Below are positions 16,972 to 25,501 of a stretch of 64,000 nucleotides of DNA, piece after piece. The position numbers and the translations under genes are program-made. The stretch comes from an uncultured Collinsella sp. (GTDB lineage: Bacteria > Actinomycetota > Coriobacteriia > Coriobacteriales > Coriobacteriaceae), in assembly GCA_902494565.1 (NCBI GenBank), contig CABUTN010000005.1, positions 1-64,000 on the forward strand. Direction: 5' to 3'. The first letter of the stretch is position 1. The number at the start of each line of letters is the position of its first letter. Below the pieces are notes generated by a model that searched no databases, had not been told where the DNA came from, and saw only the letters and a list, made by a program, of their open reading frames with translations.

Positions 16972-18798
16972 ATGGCAAAGGGATCAAAAAGGGAGGGTGG
17001 AGGCATCGGCGAGTTGCTCGCGTATGCCGGCGACCGTAAATTCCTAACTTATTTGGGCATGGCTCTCTCGGCGCTCTCGCAGCTGCTGAGCTTTGGCCCG
17101 TACGTGTGCATCTGGTTTGTCGCGCGAGACCTTATCGCTGTGGCGCCTAACTGGAGCGAAGCCACCGATATCGCGATGTATGGCTGGTGGGCCGTTGGTT
17201 TTGCCCTGGCAAGCATCGTAGTTTATTTCGTGGGGCTCATGTGCACGCACCTGTCTGCGTTTCGCTGCGCGTCCAATATCCGCAAGACTACGAGCGAGCA
17301 CCTGCTTAAGCTGCCGCTTGGCTACTTTGACACGCACTCCACCGGTGAGCTGCGCCGTATTGTAGACGGATGCGCCGCCTCCACCGAGACCCTGCTCGCG
17401 CACATGTTGCCCGATATCGCCGGCGCCACCGCCATGGTCGTGGGCTTGCTCGTGCTGCTTTTCGCCCTCGATTGGCGTTTGGGGGTGGCATGCCTTATCT
17501 CGGTCGTCGTTTCGCTTGGCGCCATGGCCACCATGATGAGCGGCAAAGGCGCCGAGTTCATGAAGGCCTACATGGGAGCGCTGGTCAAGATGAACAAGAC
17601 CGGCACCGAATACGTACGCGGCATCCCCGTGGTCAAGGTGTTTCAGCAGACGGTCTACTCCTTCAAGGCCTTCCACGATGCGATTGCCGAATACGCGGAC
17701 ATGGCACAAAGCTATGCGGGCACGTTCTGCCGAGGTCCGCAGGTACTCAACCTTACGGCGCTCAACGGCCTCGTGGCATTCTTTTTGCCGGTGGCGTTGC
17801 TGTTGGCGCCGGGCGAGACGGACTTCGCGCATTTTATGGCAAACTTCACGTTTTACGCGATATTTTCGGCCGTGGTACCGACGGCCATGACCAAGCTCAT
17901 GTTTGTGGGCGAGGCCTCTCAGATGAGTGCCGATTCGCTGGCTCGCATCCGAAGCATCATGGATTCCAAGCAGCTCTCCGTGCCCGCCCAACCCAAGCAC
18001 CCTGCCGGCAGCGACGTACGATTTGAGGATGTGAGCTTTACCTACGAGGGTGCCGAAGCGCCTGCCATCAACCATGCGAGTTTTAGCGTTTCCGCTGGTA
18101 GCACCCTCGCCCTGGTGGGTCCCTCGGGTGGCGGTAAGTCAACCTGCGCAAGCCTGATCCCGCGTTTTTGGGATGTTTCCTCGGGTCGAGTGCTCGTAGG
18201 CGGTGTGGACGTTCGCGATATGGATCCGCACGAGCTTATGGACCAGGTTGCCTTCGTGTTCCAGACCAACCAGCTGTTCCGGCAAACACTTGCCGATAAC
18301 GTGCGCGCCTCCAAGCCTACGGCCACTGACGACGAAGTGCGTGCGGCCCTCTCCGCAGCTCAATGCGATGACATTGTGGCCAAGCTCCCACAGGGCATCA
18401 ATACCATGCTCGGCGCCGGCGGAGCATATCTTTCGGGCGGCGAGGTCCAACGCGTGGCACTCGCCCGCGCGATCCTTAAAGACGCGCCTATCGTGGTGCT
18501 CGATGAGGCCACGGCGTTTGCCGATCCCGAGAACGAGGCGCTCATCCAGCGCGCCTTTAGCAAGCTGGCGGCGGGCCGCACGGTCATTATGATTGCGCAC
18601 CGACTCTCGACTGTAGTGGGCGCAGACCAAATCGTGGTGCTCAACCAGGGCAGCGTACAGGAGTCGGGTACCCATGCCGAGTTGCTGTCCCAAGAGGGCC
18701 TGTATGCCAGGATGTGGGCCGAATACGAACAGGCCGCGAGCTGGAAAATCACTGCAGCGACCGCGGATGCCGCCGTCACGAAGGGAGGCGAGGCCTAA
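16972..18798 (+). CDS. ABC transporter, fused permease/ATPase (YbtP/IrtA-like)
   Basis: Half transporter (608 aa) with an N-terminal six-helix membrane domain (about 25-330) and a C-terminal ATPase. Walker A is GPSGGGKST, the signature LSGGEVQR, and Walker B VVLDEATAFADPENE. The DEATAFADPENE version is typical of the YbtPQ/IrtAB group, exporter-fold proteins that import iron-siderophore complexes. The ATG at 16972 follows AGAAAGGA; upstream codons are ignored. The stop directly abuts the start of the partner gene, so the two should form a heterodimer. Iron-chelate import is plausible from group and regulator but not proven. Confidence 0.87.
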   Translation: MAKGSKREGGGIGELLAYAGDRKFLTYLGMALSALSQLLSFGPYVCIWFVARDLIAVAPNWSEATDIAMYGWWAVGFALASIVVYFVGLMCTHLSAFRCASNIRKTTSEHLLKLPLGYFDTHSTGELRRIVDGCAASTETLLAHMLPDIAGATAMVVGLLVLLFALDWRLGVACLISVVVSLGAMATMMSGKGAEFMKAYMGALVKMNKTGTEYVRGIPVVKVFQQTVYSFKAFHDAIAEYADMAQSYAGTFCRGPQVLNLTALNGLVAFFLPVALLLAPGETDFAHFMANFTFYAIFSAVVPTAMTKLMFVGEASQMSADSLARIRSIMDSKQLSVPAQPKHPAGSDVRFEDVSFTYEGAEAPAINHASFSVSAGSTLALVGPSGGGKSTCASLIPRFWDVSSGRVLVGGVDVRDMDPHELMDQVAFVFQTNQLFRQTLADNVRASKPTATDDEVRAALSAAQCDDIVAKLPQGINTMLGAGGAYLSGGEVQRVALARAILKDAPIVVLDEATAFADPENEALIQRAFSKLAAGRTVIMIAHRLSTVVGADQIVVLNQGSVQESGTHAELLSQEGLYARMWAEYEQAASWKITAATADAAVTKGGEA

Positions 18799-20556
18799 AT
18801 GTTCGCCTCATTCCAAAAGAAGTATTTCCTATCCGATAAAGGCGTCGCCGGAGTAAAACGCGGCATTTTCTGGACCACGCTCACCAATCTCATTACCATG
18901 GCCGGCATGGGCTTTTTATTCCTGGTCATGGCCGGTTTTGTCGAGCATCTCGCCACCGGCGCCGACCTGCCGGATACCCTGCCGATCGTGGGCGGCCTCG
19001 TGGTCTTTTTCGTGTTGCTCTTTGCCTCTAACTGGCAGCAGTATTACTACACCTACTGCATCTTCTACGAGGAGTGCGGCAAGCAGCGCATGGAGATTGC
19101 CGAGCGCTTGCGCAAACTGCCGCTGTCGTTTTTTGGTCGTCGTGATCTGGCCGATTTAACCGAGACCATCATGGGCGACGTCCAGGCCATGGAGCACGCC
19201 TACAGCCACGTGCTGGGAGAGCTTTGGGGTGCCATCATCGCAAGCGCCATTGTGTTCGTGGCGTCGCTGTTCTTTTGCTGGCAGCTGGCGATCGCGGCGT
19301 TTTGGAGCGTTCCCGTGGCCTTTGCCGTGCTGTATCTAACACGCGGCCCCATGACTCCGGTGTTCGATCGCGTGCGTGCCGAGAAGGTCAAGGTTACCGA
19401 GGCAATTCAAGAGACGCTCGACTGCGTTCGCGAGATCCGCGCCACCAACCAGGAGGCCCATTATCTTGAGGGACTCAACGCCGTGATCGATGCCGAGGAG
19501 CGCGAGACCACCAAGGGCGAGCTCGCTAACGGGCTTTTGGTTAACTCTGCCTTTGCCATTCTGCGTCTGGGCATTGCCACCACGCTGGTCGCGGGCGCCG
19601 CGATGGTCGCCTCCGGGCAGGTCGACTTTTTGGTGATGTTTGCCTTTTTGCTTATGGTGAGCCGTATCTATGCACCCTTTGACCAGGCGTTAATGTTAAT
19701 GTGCGAGCTGTTTGCTGCCGAGTCGTCTGCAAAGCGTATGCGCTCCATCATGGAGGAGCCCGTGGCGCAGGGTAGTGAGAAATTTGAGCCCGTGGGCCAC
19801 GATGTGGTGTTCGATCACGTGGCATTTGGCTATGGCGCGGGCGAGGACGGCCGCGCCGGCGAGAAGGTTCTTACCGATGTGAGCTTTGCCGCCAAGGAAG
19901 GCGAGGTCACGGCACTGGTCGGTCCTTCGGGTTCCGGTAAGTCTACGGTGAGCCGCCTGGCCGCGCGTTTTTGGGATGCCACCGCGGGCAAGGTTACCGT
20001 GGGCGGCGTGGATGTTGCGAGCGTTGATCCCGAGGTGCTGCTGCGCGACTACGCCATTGTGTTCCAAGACGTGCTGCTCTTTGACGACACGGTGATGGGA
20101 AACATCCGCCTCGGGCGTCGTGATGCTACCGACGAGGAAGTGCTTGCGGCCGCGCGTGCCGCCAGCTGCGACGAGTTCGTGAACTGCATGCCGCAGGGCT
20201 ATGACACCATGATCGGCGAGAACGGCTCCAAGCTGTCCGGCGGCGAGCGCCAGCGCATCTCTATCGCCCGCGCGCTGCTCAAAGACGCGCCCATCGTGCT
20301 GTTGGACGAGGCGACGGCAAGCTTGGATGTGGAGAATGAGACCGTGGTACAGCAGGCGCTCTCCCGTCTGCTTGCAGGTAAGACGGTTATCGTTATTGCC
20401 CACCGTATGCGTACGGTGGAAAATGCCGACAAAATCGTTGTGCTCAAGGATGGTGTGGTTGCCGAGCAGGGCACTCCGGCGCAGCTTAAGGCGGCAGGCG
20501 GAGAATTTGCCCGCATGGTCGCACTGCAAAAGGAAGCGGCTGCCTGGCAGCTGTAG
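18799..20556 (+). CDS. ABC transporter, fused permease/ATPase (partner subunit)
   Basis: Second half transporter (585 aa) with a membrane domain (about 20-310) and an ATPase domain. Walker A is GPSGSGKST, the signature LSGGERQR, and Walker B IVLLDEATASLDVENE. It begins at the base after the upstream stop. Together with that gene it forms one heterodimeric transporter. The ribosome site (GGGAGGCGAGG) lies within the end of the upstream gene. Confidence 0.87.
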   Translation: MFASFQKKYFLSDKGVAGVKRGIFWTTLTNLITMAGMGFLFLVMAGFVEHLATGADLPDTLPIVGGLVVFFVLLFASNWQQYYYTYCIFYEECGKQRMEIAERLRKLPLSFFGRRDLADLTETIMGDVQAMEHAYSHVLGELWGAIIASAIVFVASLFFCWQLAIAAFWSVPVAFAVLYLTRGPMTPVFDRVRAEKVKVTEAIQETLDCVREIRATNQEAHYLEGLNAVIDAEERETTKGELANGLLVNSAFAILRLGIATTLVAGAAMVASGQVDFLVMFAFLLMVSRIYAPFDQALMLMCELFAAESSAKRMRSIMEEPVAQGSEKFEPVGHDVVFDHVAFGYGAGEDGRAGEKVLTDVSFAAKEGEVTALVGPSGSGKSTVSRLAARFWDATAGKVTVGGVDVASVDPEVLLRDYAIVFQDVLLFDDTVMGNIRLGRRDATDEEVLAAARAASCDEFVNCMPQGYDTMIGENGSKLSGGERQRISIARALLKDAPIVLLDEATASLDVENETVVQQALSRLLAGKTVIVIAHRMRTVENADKIVVLKDGVVAEQGTPAQLKAAGGEFARMVALQKEAAAWQL

Positions 20557-20574
20557 GAAAGGGGACCAAGATTT

Positions 20575-20686
20575 CCAAAGGTTAACTTTGGTTGACCATA
20601 ATAGTTCGACTAAACTAGTCTCAAAAGCGTGCTCGAGCAAACTAATGAACTCGGGTGCTAAGGCACCATGCCGCGCTTGTGCGGCA
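20575..20686 (+). promoter_or_regulatory. control region of the P-type ATPase pair
   Basis: Contains an inverted repeat CCAAAG-N5-CTTTGG (20575-20591), a TTGACC that could act as -35, and a small hairpin GCCGC/GCGGC (20671-20686) before the ribosome site. It looks like a metal-responsive promoter, but no regulator gene is nearby. Confidence 0.35.
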
Positions 20687-20701
20687 AAAGGGAGAAGCAA
20701 C

Positions 20702-20947
20702 ATGAAGAAGTCGACGTTTAACACCCTGCTTGTCGGTGGCGGTTTTCTGCTTGGTACGGCTGGCATCAAGCTGCTCACCAGCGCTCCGGTAAAGAACGCC
20801 TGCGTGCAGGGCATCGCGTGCGGTATGCGCGTCAAGAACTGCTACCAGGACATGGTCGAGCAGGCCAAGGCCAATGTCGATGACATGGTTGCCGAGGCTG
20901 CCTACATCACCCAGAGCGAGGCCGCTGCTGACGAGGCAGCCGAGTAA
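20702..20947 (+). CDS. small membrane protein (DUF6110-like) upstream of metal ATPase
   Basis: An 81-residue protein. The N-terminal helix (TLLVGGGFLLGTAGIKLL) is Gly-rich and membrane-like. Next come three spaced cysteines (NACVQGIACGMRVKNCYQ) and an acidic, Ala-rich helical tail. AAAGGGAGAAGC precedes the start. It sits 18 bp upstream of the P-type ATPase and must be cotranscribed with it. The layout mirrors mycobacterial PacL-type proteins, single-helix partners of the CtpC-family ATPases. The family name is from memory of similar proteins and the function is inferred from context. Confidence 0.7.
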   Translation: MKKSTFNTLLVGGGFLLGTAGIKLLTSAPVKNACVQGIACGMRVKNCYQDMVEQAKANVDDMVAEAAYITQSEAAADEAAE

Positions 20948-20965
20948 CGCTCCTAGGCACAAACT

Positions 20966-23041
20966 ATGAGATTCTCGATTATTAGCGAGATCCCTGGCAG
21001 GACCCGTCTTCAATTGGCGGGTCCTGTGCCAGAGAGCGATCTCGACGCACTTCTTAAGCTCAGCGGCGATATCGACGGCGTGCACAAGGTGCGCGTTTAT
21101 GGCCGTATTGGCCAGATGGCGCTGGAGTACGACGAGCCGCGCCGTGCGAGCGTGCTCGACGCCCTGGGCGCACTCGATGCTCAAGCTATCGCCGATGCCA
21201 AGTCGGGCTATGTGATGCAACTCGAGCCGCGCAAGCACAAACTCGTTATGGACCTGGCGACACTCGTCGGCGCCCATTACGCACGTCGCTGGTTCTTGCC
21301 GACGCCTCTGCGTGCGGTATTTGTCGTGGCCGGTTACATGGCATTTTTGCGCGCTGCCCTTCATGAGCTGGCACAGCCGCGCCTGACCGTTCCTGTGCTC
21401 GACGCTTCGGCCATCGGCATTTCGTTCGTCAAGCGTGATGTCGACACTGCGGGCCAGACGATGTTCCTGCTCAACGTGGGCGAGCTGCTCGAGGACTACA
21501 CCCGCGCCATGAGCGAAAACGAGCTCATCAACTCGCTGCTCGATGTGCCCGACAAGGCGCAAAAGGTCGTCGGCGACACCGAGGTGAGCGTTGCTGCGAC
21601 CGAGCTCGAGCCCGGCGATCTGGTCGCCGTACGCACCGGCATGTCCATCTGCATTGACGGTGTGGTCGAACAGGGGAGCGCCATGGTCAACCAGGCGACC
21701 CTGACTGGCGAGCCGCTTGCCGTCGAGCGCAGCGCAGGCGACGACGTGTTCGCCGGCACTGTCGTGGAAGACGGCAGCATCTTGGTGCGTGTGCGCGCCA
21801 ATACGGCTCAGACCAAGCTCCGTTCGATCGTCTCGCTCGTGCAGACGGCCGATTCGCTCAAGTCCGAGGGCCAGTCGCATATGGAGGACCTTGCCAACAA
21901 GATCGTTCCGTGGAACTTCCTGCTCGCGGGCTTGGTTGCGCTCACCACGCGTAGCCTCATCAAGACCTCGGCGGCGCTGATGGTCGACTACTCGTGCGCA
22001 CTCAAGCTCACGGGTTCCGTTGCCGTCATGACCGCTATGAGCGATGCCGCCAAGATGGGCGTCATGGTCAAGGGCGCAAAGTACTTTGAGTCGTTTGCCA
22101 AGGCCGACACCATTGTGTTTGATAAGACCGGCACGCTCACCGAGGCGCAGCCGCGTCTTGCCTGCGTACTCACCACCGATGGCTGGAGCGAGGACGAGAT
22201 CCTGCGCCTTTCCGCTTGCTTGGAGGAGCATTTCCCGCATCCGGTGGCGCGTGCCGTGGTCAACGCTGCTCACGAGCGTGGGCTCGAGCACCGCGAGCGT
22301 CACGCTGCTGTCGAGTATATTGTGGCGCACGGTATCGCTTCGTCCATTGAAGGGCGTCGCGCCATCATCGGTTCCGCGCACTTTGTATTTGAGGACGAGG
22401 GCGCGCAGCTCGAGTCCGACATCAAGGAGCAAATCGAGTCCCAGATGCAGGGCCTGTCGCCGCTGTATCTGGCGGTCGACGGCAAGGTCGTCGGCGTGCT
22501 CGGCATCGAGGACCCGCTTAAGCCCGGGGTCCGCGAGGCCATTGCCGACTTGCACGCGTTAGGCGTTAAGCACGTGGTCATGCTCACGGGCGACTCGGAG
22601 CGCACGGCCGAGCGCATTGCTCGCGAGGCAGGTGTCGACGAGTTTAAGGCCGAGCTGCTGCCCGAGGACAAGTACGCCTATGTGGAGCGCATCAAGGGCG
22701 AGGGGCGCCACGTTGCCATGGTGGGCGACGGCGTCAACGATTCGCCGGCGCTCGGTTTGGCCGACGTGGGCTTGGCGATGGGTGGCGGAAGCGACATCGC
22801 CAAGGAGGTCGCCGACATCATCCTGACCGATACGGAACTCGATGCGATTGTTCGCCTGCGCCGCATGAGCCAGGGACTCATCGATCGTCTGACGAGCTCG
22901 TATTCCAAGGTGATGCTCACCAACTCGGCGCTGTTGGCATTGGGCATTACCGGCATGATCACTCCGCAGACGTCGTCGCTGCTGCACAACGGCTCAACGA
23001 TCGCCTACAGCCTGGGCAACGCAAAGGCTTACCTGCGCTAG
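20966..23041 (+). CDS. heavy-metal P-type ATPase (P1B, SCALK-type membrane motif)
   Basis: Metal-exporting membrane ATPase (691 aa). The N-terminus (about 1-75) has an HMA-like fold without a CxxC motif. The actuator motif is TGEP, the phosphorylation site Asp386 lies in DKTGTLT, the nucleotide-binding HP is in HFPHPVARA, and the hinge is GDGVNDSPA. The membrane metal site reads DYSCALKL in place of the usual CPC. With the small upstream partner this recalls the CtpC group (Zn/Mn-type). Which metal it moves cannot be read from sequence. Confidence 0.88.
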   Translation: MRFSIISEIPGRTRLQLAGPVPESDLDALLKLSGDIDGVHKVRVYGRIGQMALEYDEPRRASVLDALGALDAQAIADAKSGYVMQLEPRKHKLVMDLATLVGAHYARRWFLPTPLRAVFVVAGYMAFLRAALHELAQPRLTVPVLDASAIGISFVKRDVDTAGQTMFLLNVGELLEDYTRAMSENELINSLLDVPDKAQKVVGDTEVSVAATELEPGDLVAVRTGMSICIDGVVEQGSAMVNQATLTGEPLAVERSAGDDVFAGTVVEDGSILVRVRANTAQTKLRSIVSLVQTADSLKSEGQSHMEDLANKIVPWNFLLAGLVALTTRSLIKTSAALMVDYSCALKLTGSVAVMTAMSDAAKMGVMVKGAKYFESFAKADTIVFDKTGTLTEAQPRLACVLTTDGWSEDEILRLSACLEEHFPHPVARAVVNAAHERGLEHRERHAAVEYIVAHGIASSIEGRRAIIGSAHFVFEDEGAQLESDIKEQIESQMQGLSPLYLAVDGKVVGVLGIEDPLKPGVREAIADLHALGVKHVVMLTGDSERTAERIAREAGVDEFKAELLPEDKYAYVERIKGEGRHVAMVGDGVNDSPALGLADVGLAMGGGSDIAKEVADIILTDTELDAIVRLRRMSQGLIDRLTSSYSKVMLTNSALLALGITGMITPQTSSLLHNGSTIAYSLGNAKAYLR

Positions 23042-23060
23042 CGTTTTTGCTTGAGTTTAT

Positions 23061-23107
23061 GGCCTGCATTCGGACGGTGTTGCATCCGCCAGAATGCAGG
23101 CCTTTTG
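23061..23107 (+). terminator. terminator after metal ATPase
   Basis: 11-bp stem GGCCTGCATTC / GAATGCAGGCC (23061-23071 and 23092-23102) followed by TTTTGC. Confidence 0.75.
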
Positions 23108-23110
23108 CGT

Positions 23111-23159
23111 TTGACCATGTGCTAGCAGCAATATATAGTGATGCTAGCAAAGATAGCAT
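23111..23159 (+). promoter_or_regulatory. promoter/operator of the toxin-antitoxin pair
   Basis: TTGACC (23111-23116), a 17-bp spacer, then TATAGT (23134-23139). The palindrome TGCTAGCA sits in the spacer (23120-23127) and again at 23142-23149, 22 bp on. This fits autorepression by the antitoxin. Confidence 0.6.
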
Positions 23160-23179
23160 GAGTCGAAGGCGAGGTTGAG

Positions 23180-23533
23180 ATGGGTGCTGTTAGCGGCATG
23201 GCGCAAGTGAACGTTCGCGTAGATCGCCAGGTCAAGAACCGTGCCGAGGAGGTGCTGCGGCTTTCGGGCGGGTCACTGCCCGAGCTCATCAAAAAGGTCG
23301 TAGCGAAGGTTGCACAGGGCGGCGGGCAGTGCGAGGAAATGCTGTCTGCCGTTGATGGCCGGCAACAGACCGTCGCGCCCGATACTCCGTTCGCCGCATC
23401 ATGGGCAGCGGCAGACCGGCTTTATGCAGATATGGGCATCGCTGCGTCGCCTGTATCCGACGATCGCGGTTGGGACACAATCTATTCCGAAGCCATGGAT
23501 GAGCATTATCGCCAAAAGGGGATGATCCAGTGA
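23180..23533 (+). CDS. RelB/DinJ-like antitoxin
   Basis: A 117-residue protein whose first 50 residues (AQVNVRVDRQVKNRAEEVLR) resemble the ribbon-helix-helix DNA-binding half of RelB/DinJ antitoxins. The remainder should wrap the toxin. Its start follows GAGGTTGAG. Its stop overlaps the GTG start of the PIN gene by 4 bp. It should bind the repeated TGCTAGCA operators just upstream. Confidence 0.75.
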   Translation: MGAVSGMAQVNVRVDRQVKNRAEEVLRLSGGSLPELIKKVVAKVAQGGGQCEEMLSAVDGRQQTVAPDTPFAASWAAADRLYADMGIAASPVSDDRGWDTIYSEAMDEHYRQKGMIQ

Positions 23534-24045
23534 GTGGGGCGCCTCTCAAGATCATGGTGGACGCCAACGTATGGGTTGATTCGTTTTGTGTTGACCATGC
23601 CGAGTCGCTTGCCGCGCGTGCGTTTATTGGGCAGGCGACGGAGACGGGGGCGTTGCTGTTCTTTCCGGTTCATATCGCTAAAGACGTGCTATACGTTGTC
23701 CAACACGAGCTGAAGCGCAGCGTTCTTGCCAGCGGGGGAGCACTCGACGAGGCTTCTGCCCGTGCAATTGGCGATGCGGCGCTGGCGTTTGTCCGGAATA
23801 TGACCGAAAACGCTATGGCCGTGGGTGCTGATGCATCCGATCTGTGGCTAGCCGACAAATATCTGACGCTCCATCGCGATTACGAGGACAACTTGGTGCT
23901 CGCCGCGTGCAAGCGCGCGCAGGTCGATTACTTGGTGACCAACGATCGTAAGCTGCTCGAACATGCCGATCTTGCAGCAAAGACCCCGTGCCAAATGATG
24001 CCGATTCTTGCCTTGGCCGAACGCGGCGGCGCGGCTATCGGTTGA
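23530..24045 (+). CDS. PIN-domain toxin
   Basis: Predicted ribonuclease (171 aa) of the PIN family and toxin partner of the preceding gene. The first acidic residue is in KIMVDANVWVDSF. Later acidic residues lie in LADKYLTLHRDYEDNLVLAA and in LVTNDRKLLEHA, as expected for the metal site. It starts with GTG, overlapping the antitoxin stop. Pairing of RelB-like antitoxins with PIN toxins is common in gut anaerobes. Confidence 0.8.
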   Translation: MSGAPLKIMVDANVWVDSFCVDHAESLAARAFIGQATETGALLFFPVHIAKDVLYVVQHELKRSVLASGGALDEASARAIGDAALAFVRNMTENAMAVGADASDLWLADKYLTLHRDYEDNLVLAACKRAQVDYLVTNDRKLLEHADLAAKTPCQMMPILALAERGGAAIG

Positions 24046-24103
24046 CGCGAACTGTTTGCGGGCCTCTTGGACGACGATGCGCCAAGGGACCCGCGTCTGC
24101 TAT

Positions 24104-24538
24104 TTACAAAAGCTCGGCCTTAATGGCGGGACTTTCTGTGAGCTGCTCGGCTGCCTTTTCGTCGGAGCTGTCGAGTGCTGCCAGACTGCGGTAGACCCAC
24201 TCGTTGACTTGGGTGTTCTTGACGCCTGCGGTCTGCATAAGGGCGCCTACCTCGCGGATTGCTGCGAGCAGATCGGCTTTGGGACCCGCGAGCTCGACCT
24301 CGATGCTGTGGTAGGCGGTCACGCCGCGGTTCTCACTCACGTGGTCGATAAAGCCCTCGACGGTCTCAAGCTGCTGGGCGAGAGCTGCATCATCGTCAGC
24401 GTCCAGCGCGACGAGTGCGTTCGATATCGTGAGGGCGGGATGTCCGCAGGGGACAAAGCCTTCGATGACATCCATAGCTTCGGTAATGGTTGAGCCCAGG
24501 CCTGCGAGGGCATTGATGAGTTGCTGCTTGGTATCCAT
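24104..24538 (-). CDS. hypothetical protein (144 aa)
   Basis: I do not recognise a family. The protein is acidic and helical, starts MDTKQQLINALAGLG and has no membrane segment or signal peptide. A good ribosome site (AAAGGA, 5 nt before the ATG) supports expression. It converges with the PIN toxin gene and diverges from the tmRNA gene. Confidence 0.6.
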   Translation of the reverse strand: MDTKQQLINALAGLGSTITEAMDVIEGFVPCGHPALTISNALVALDADDDAALAQQLETVEGFIDHVSENRGVTAYHSIEVELAGPKADLLAAIREVGALMQTAGVKNTQVNEWVYRSLAALDSSDEKAAEQLTESPAIKAELL

Positions 24539-24777
24539 AACGGTCCTTTCGACGGGTCAATTTTGCTTGGCGAAAATATACGTGACGCGATCGGTAGCAA
24601 AAGTGTGAAGTGCGGCGCACATTGGGGTCTTCACAGCTCGTGCATAGAACAGCTGTCTGCCTTTAGAACGTGGTAAGATAGCTATCCACGAGCGGGGTTC
24701 ACCCCGCGTGTTCCTTGAAAAGTCGACGGTTATCGGGTGTTTGCAGGCCCGATACCATCCAGACTTTCCCGACATTC

Positions 24778-25141
24778 GGGGGCGACTGGTTTCGACACGA
24801 TAGCTCTGAGAGAGGAAGCAAGCCGAGGTCTCCTCGCCTCGTTAAACAGGGGTACCGTCAAATTGAATTGACAACAACTCTTCTTTTGAGCCTATGGCTC
24901 TCGCTGCTTAATTTATAGCGGCGCGTCAACCCGGTGATTTCCCCGACACCGGCGCGACGTCATGTTAGGGGAATGCTCCTGCGCACGTAATCGGTATGGC
25001 GCAGGCTAAGACCGAACCGGTTAGGACGCCGCGAGCGTGTCGCTGCGCGCAAAGCGTCCGAGACTAAACCAGCGACTGAGCTTGGAGATGCCAATCAGGG
25101 GGCTTTCGTGGACCGGAGTTCGATTCTCCGCGCCTCCACCA
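24778..25141 (+). ncRNA. ssrA: transfer-messenger RNA (tmRNA)
   Basis: Rescues stalled ribosomes. The 5' end GGGGGCGACTGG pairs with CGCCTCC before the 3' CCA (seven pairs, one G-U). The T-arm GGAGTTCGATTCTCC lies near 25115-25129. The tag reading frame covers 24870-24911 and ends in ALAA-stop; the readable tag is DNNSSFEPMALAA, with the exact resume codon uncertain. Length (364 nt) is normal. CCA is encoded. Confidence 0.93.
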
Positions 25142-25149
25142 ATAGTTAC

Positions 25150-25185
25150 AAGCAGGTAGGTATGCGCACCTACCTGCTTTTTTAT
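25150..25185 (+). terminator. terminator after tmRNA
   Basis: AGCAGGTAGGT / ACCTACCTGCT stem (25151-25161 and 25168-25178) followed by a T-run; a textbook intrinsic terminator. Confidence 0.9.
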
Positions 25186-25191
25186 TTCTAG

Positions 25192-25430
25192 TCCGCACCG
25201 CGGAGAATCGAACTCTGCGCAGGGCGCGGGCGTAAAGAAAACGCGTAAGCGTTTTTAGCCCGCGGGCGAGGGCGGCGGCAGCCGACCGAAGCCGGTGCGT
25301 ATTTGCGAAGCAAATACGCGGATTCTCCGCGCAAACTTCCGACTCAAAACGGATGCGATGTTTATCGAATCTCAGCTGGCCTCGCCCAGCATCAACGGAT
25401 CCCCCCGTACCGCGGAGAATCGAACTCTGC
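25192..25430 (-). repeat. inverted fragments of the tmRNA 3' end
   Basis: The 19-mer CGCGGAGAATCGAACTCTG occurs at 25199-25217 and again at 25411-25429. It is the reverse complement of the tmRNA T-arm region (25114-25132) with one difference. A shorter forward match (ATTCTCCGCGC) lies near 25322, beside a perfect hairpin GCGTATTTGC/GCAAATACGC (25297-25319). These look like leftovers of integration or rearrangement at the tmRNA locus. No gene is evident in 25186-25501. Confidence 0.6.
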
Positions 25431-25501
25431 TCCAAAACCTGCGCGCTCGCCATCCCAAAACTGGGTAGAAGAAAGCCAAAACGCAATCGCAGGAGGTCAA
25501 C

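Noticed and set aside
24715..24918. Protein frame overlapping the tmRNA 5' region
   Set aside because: It runs through the tmRNA in a different frame from the tag and has no ribosome site.
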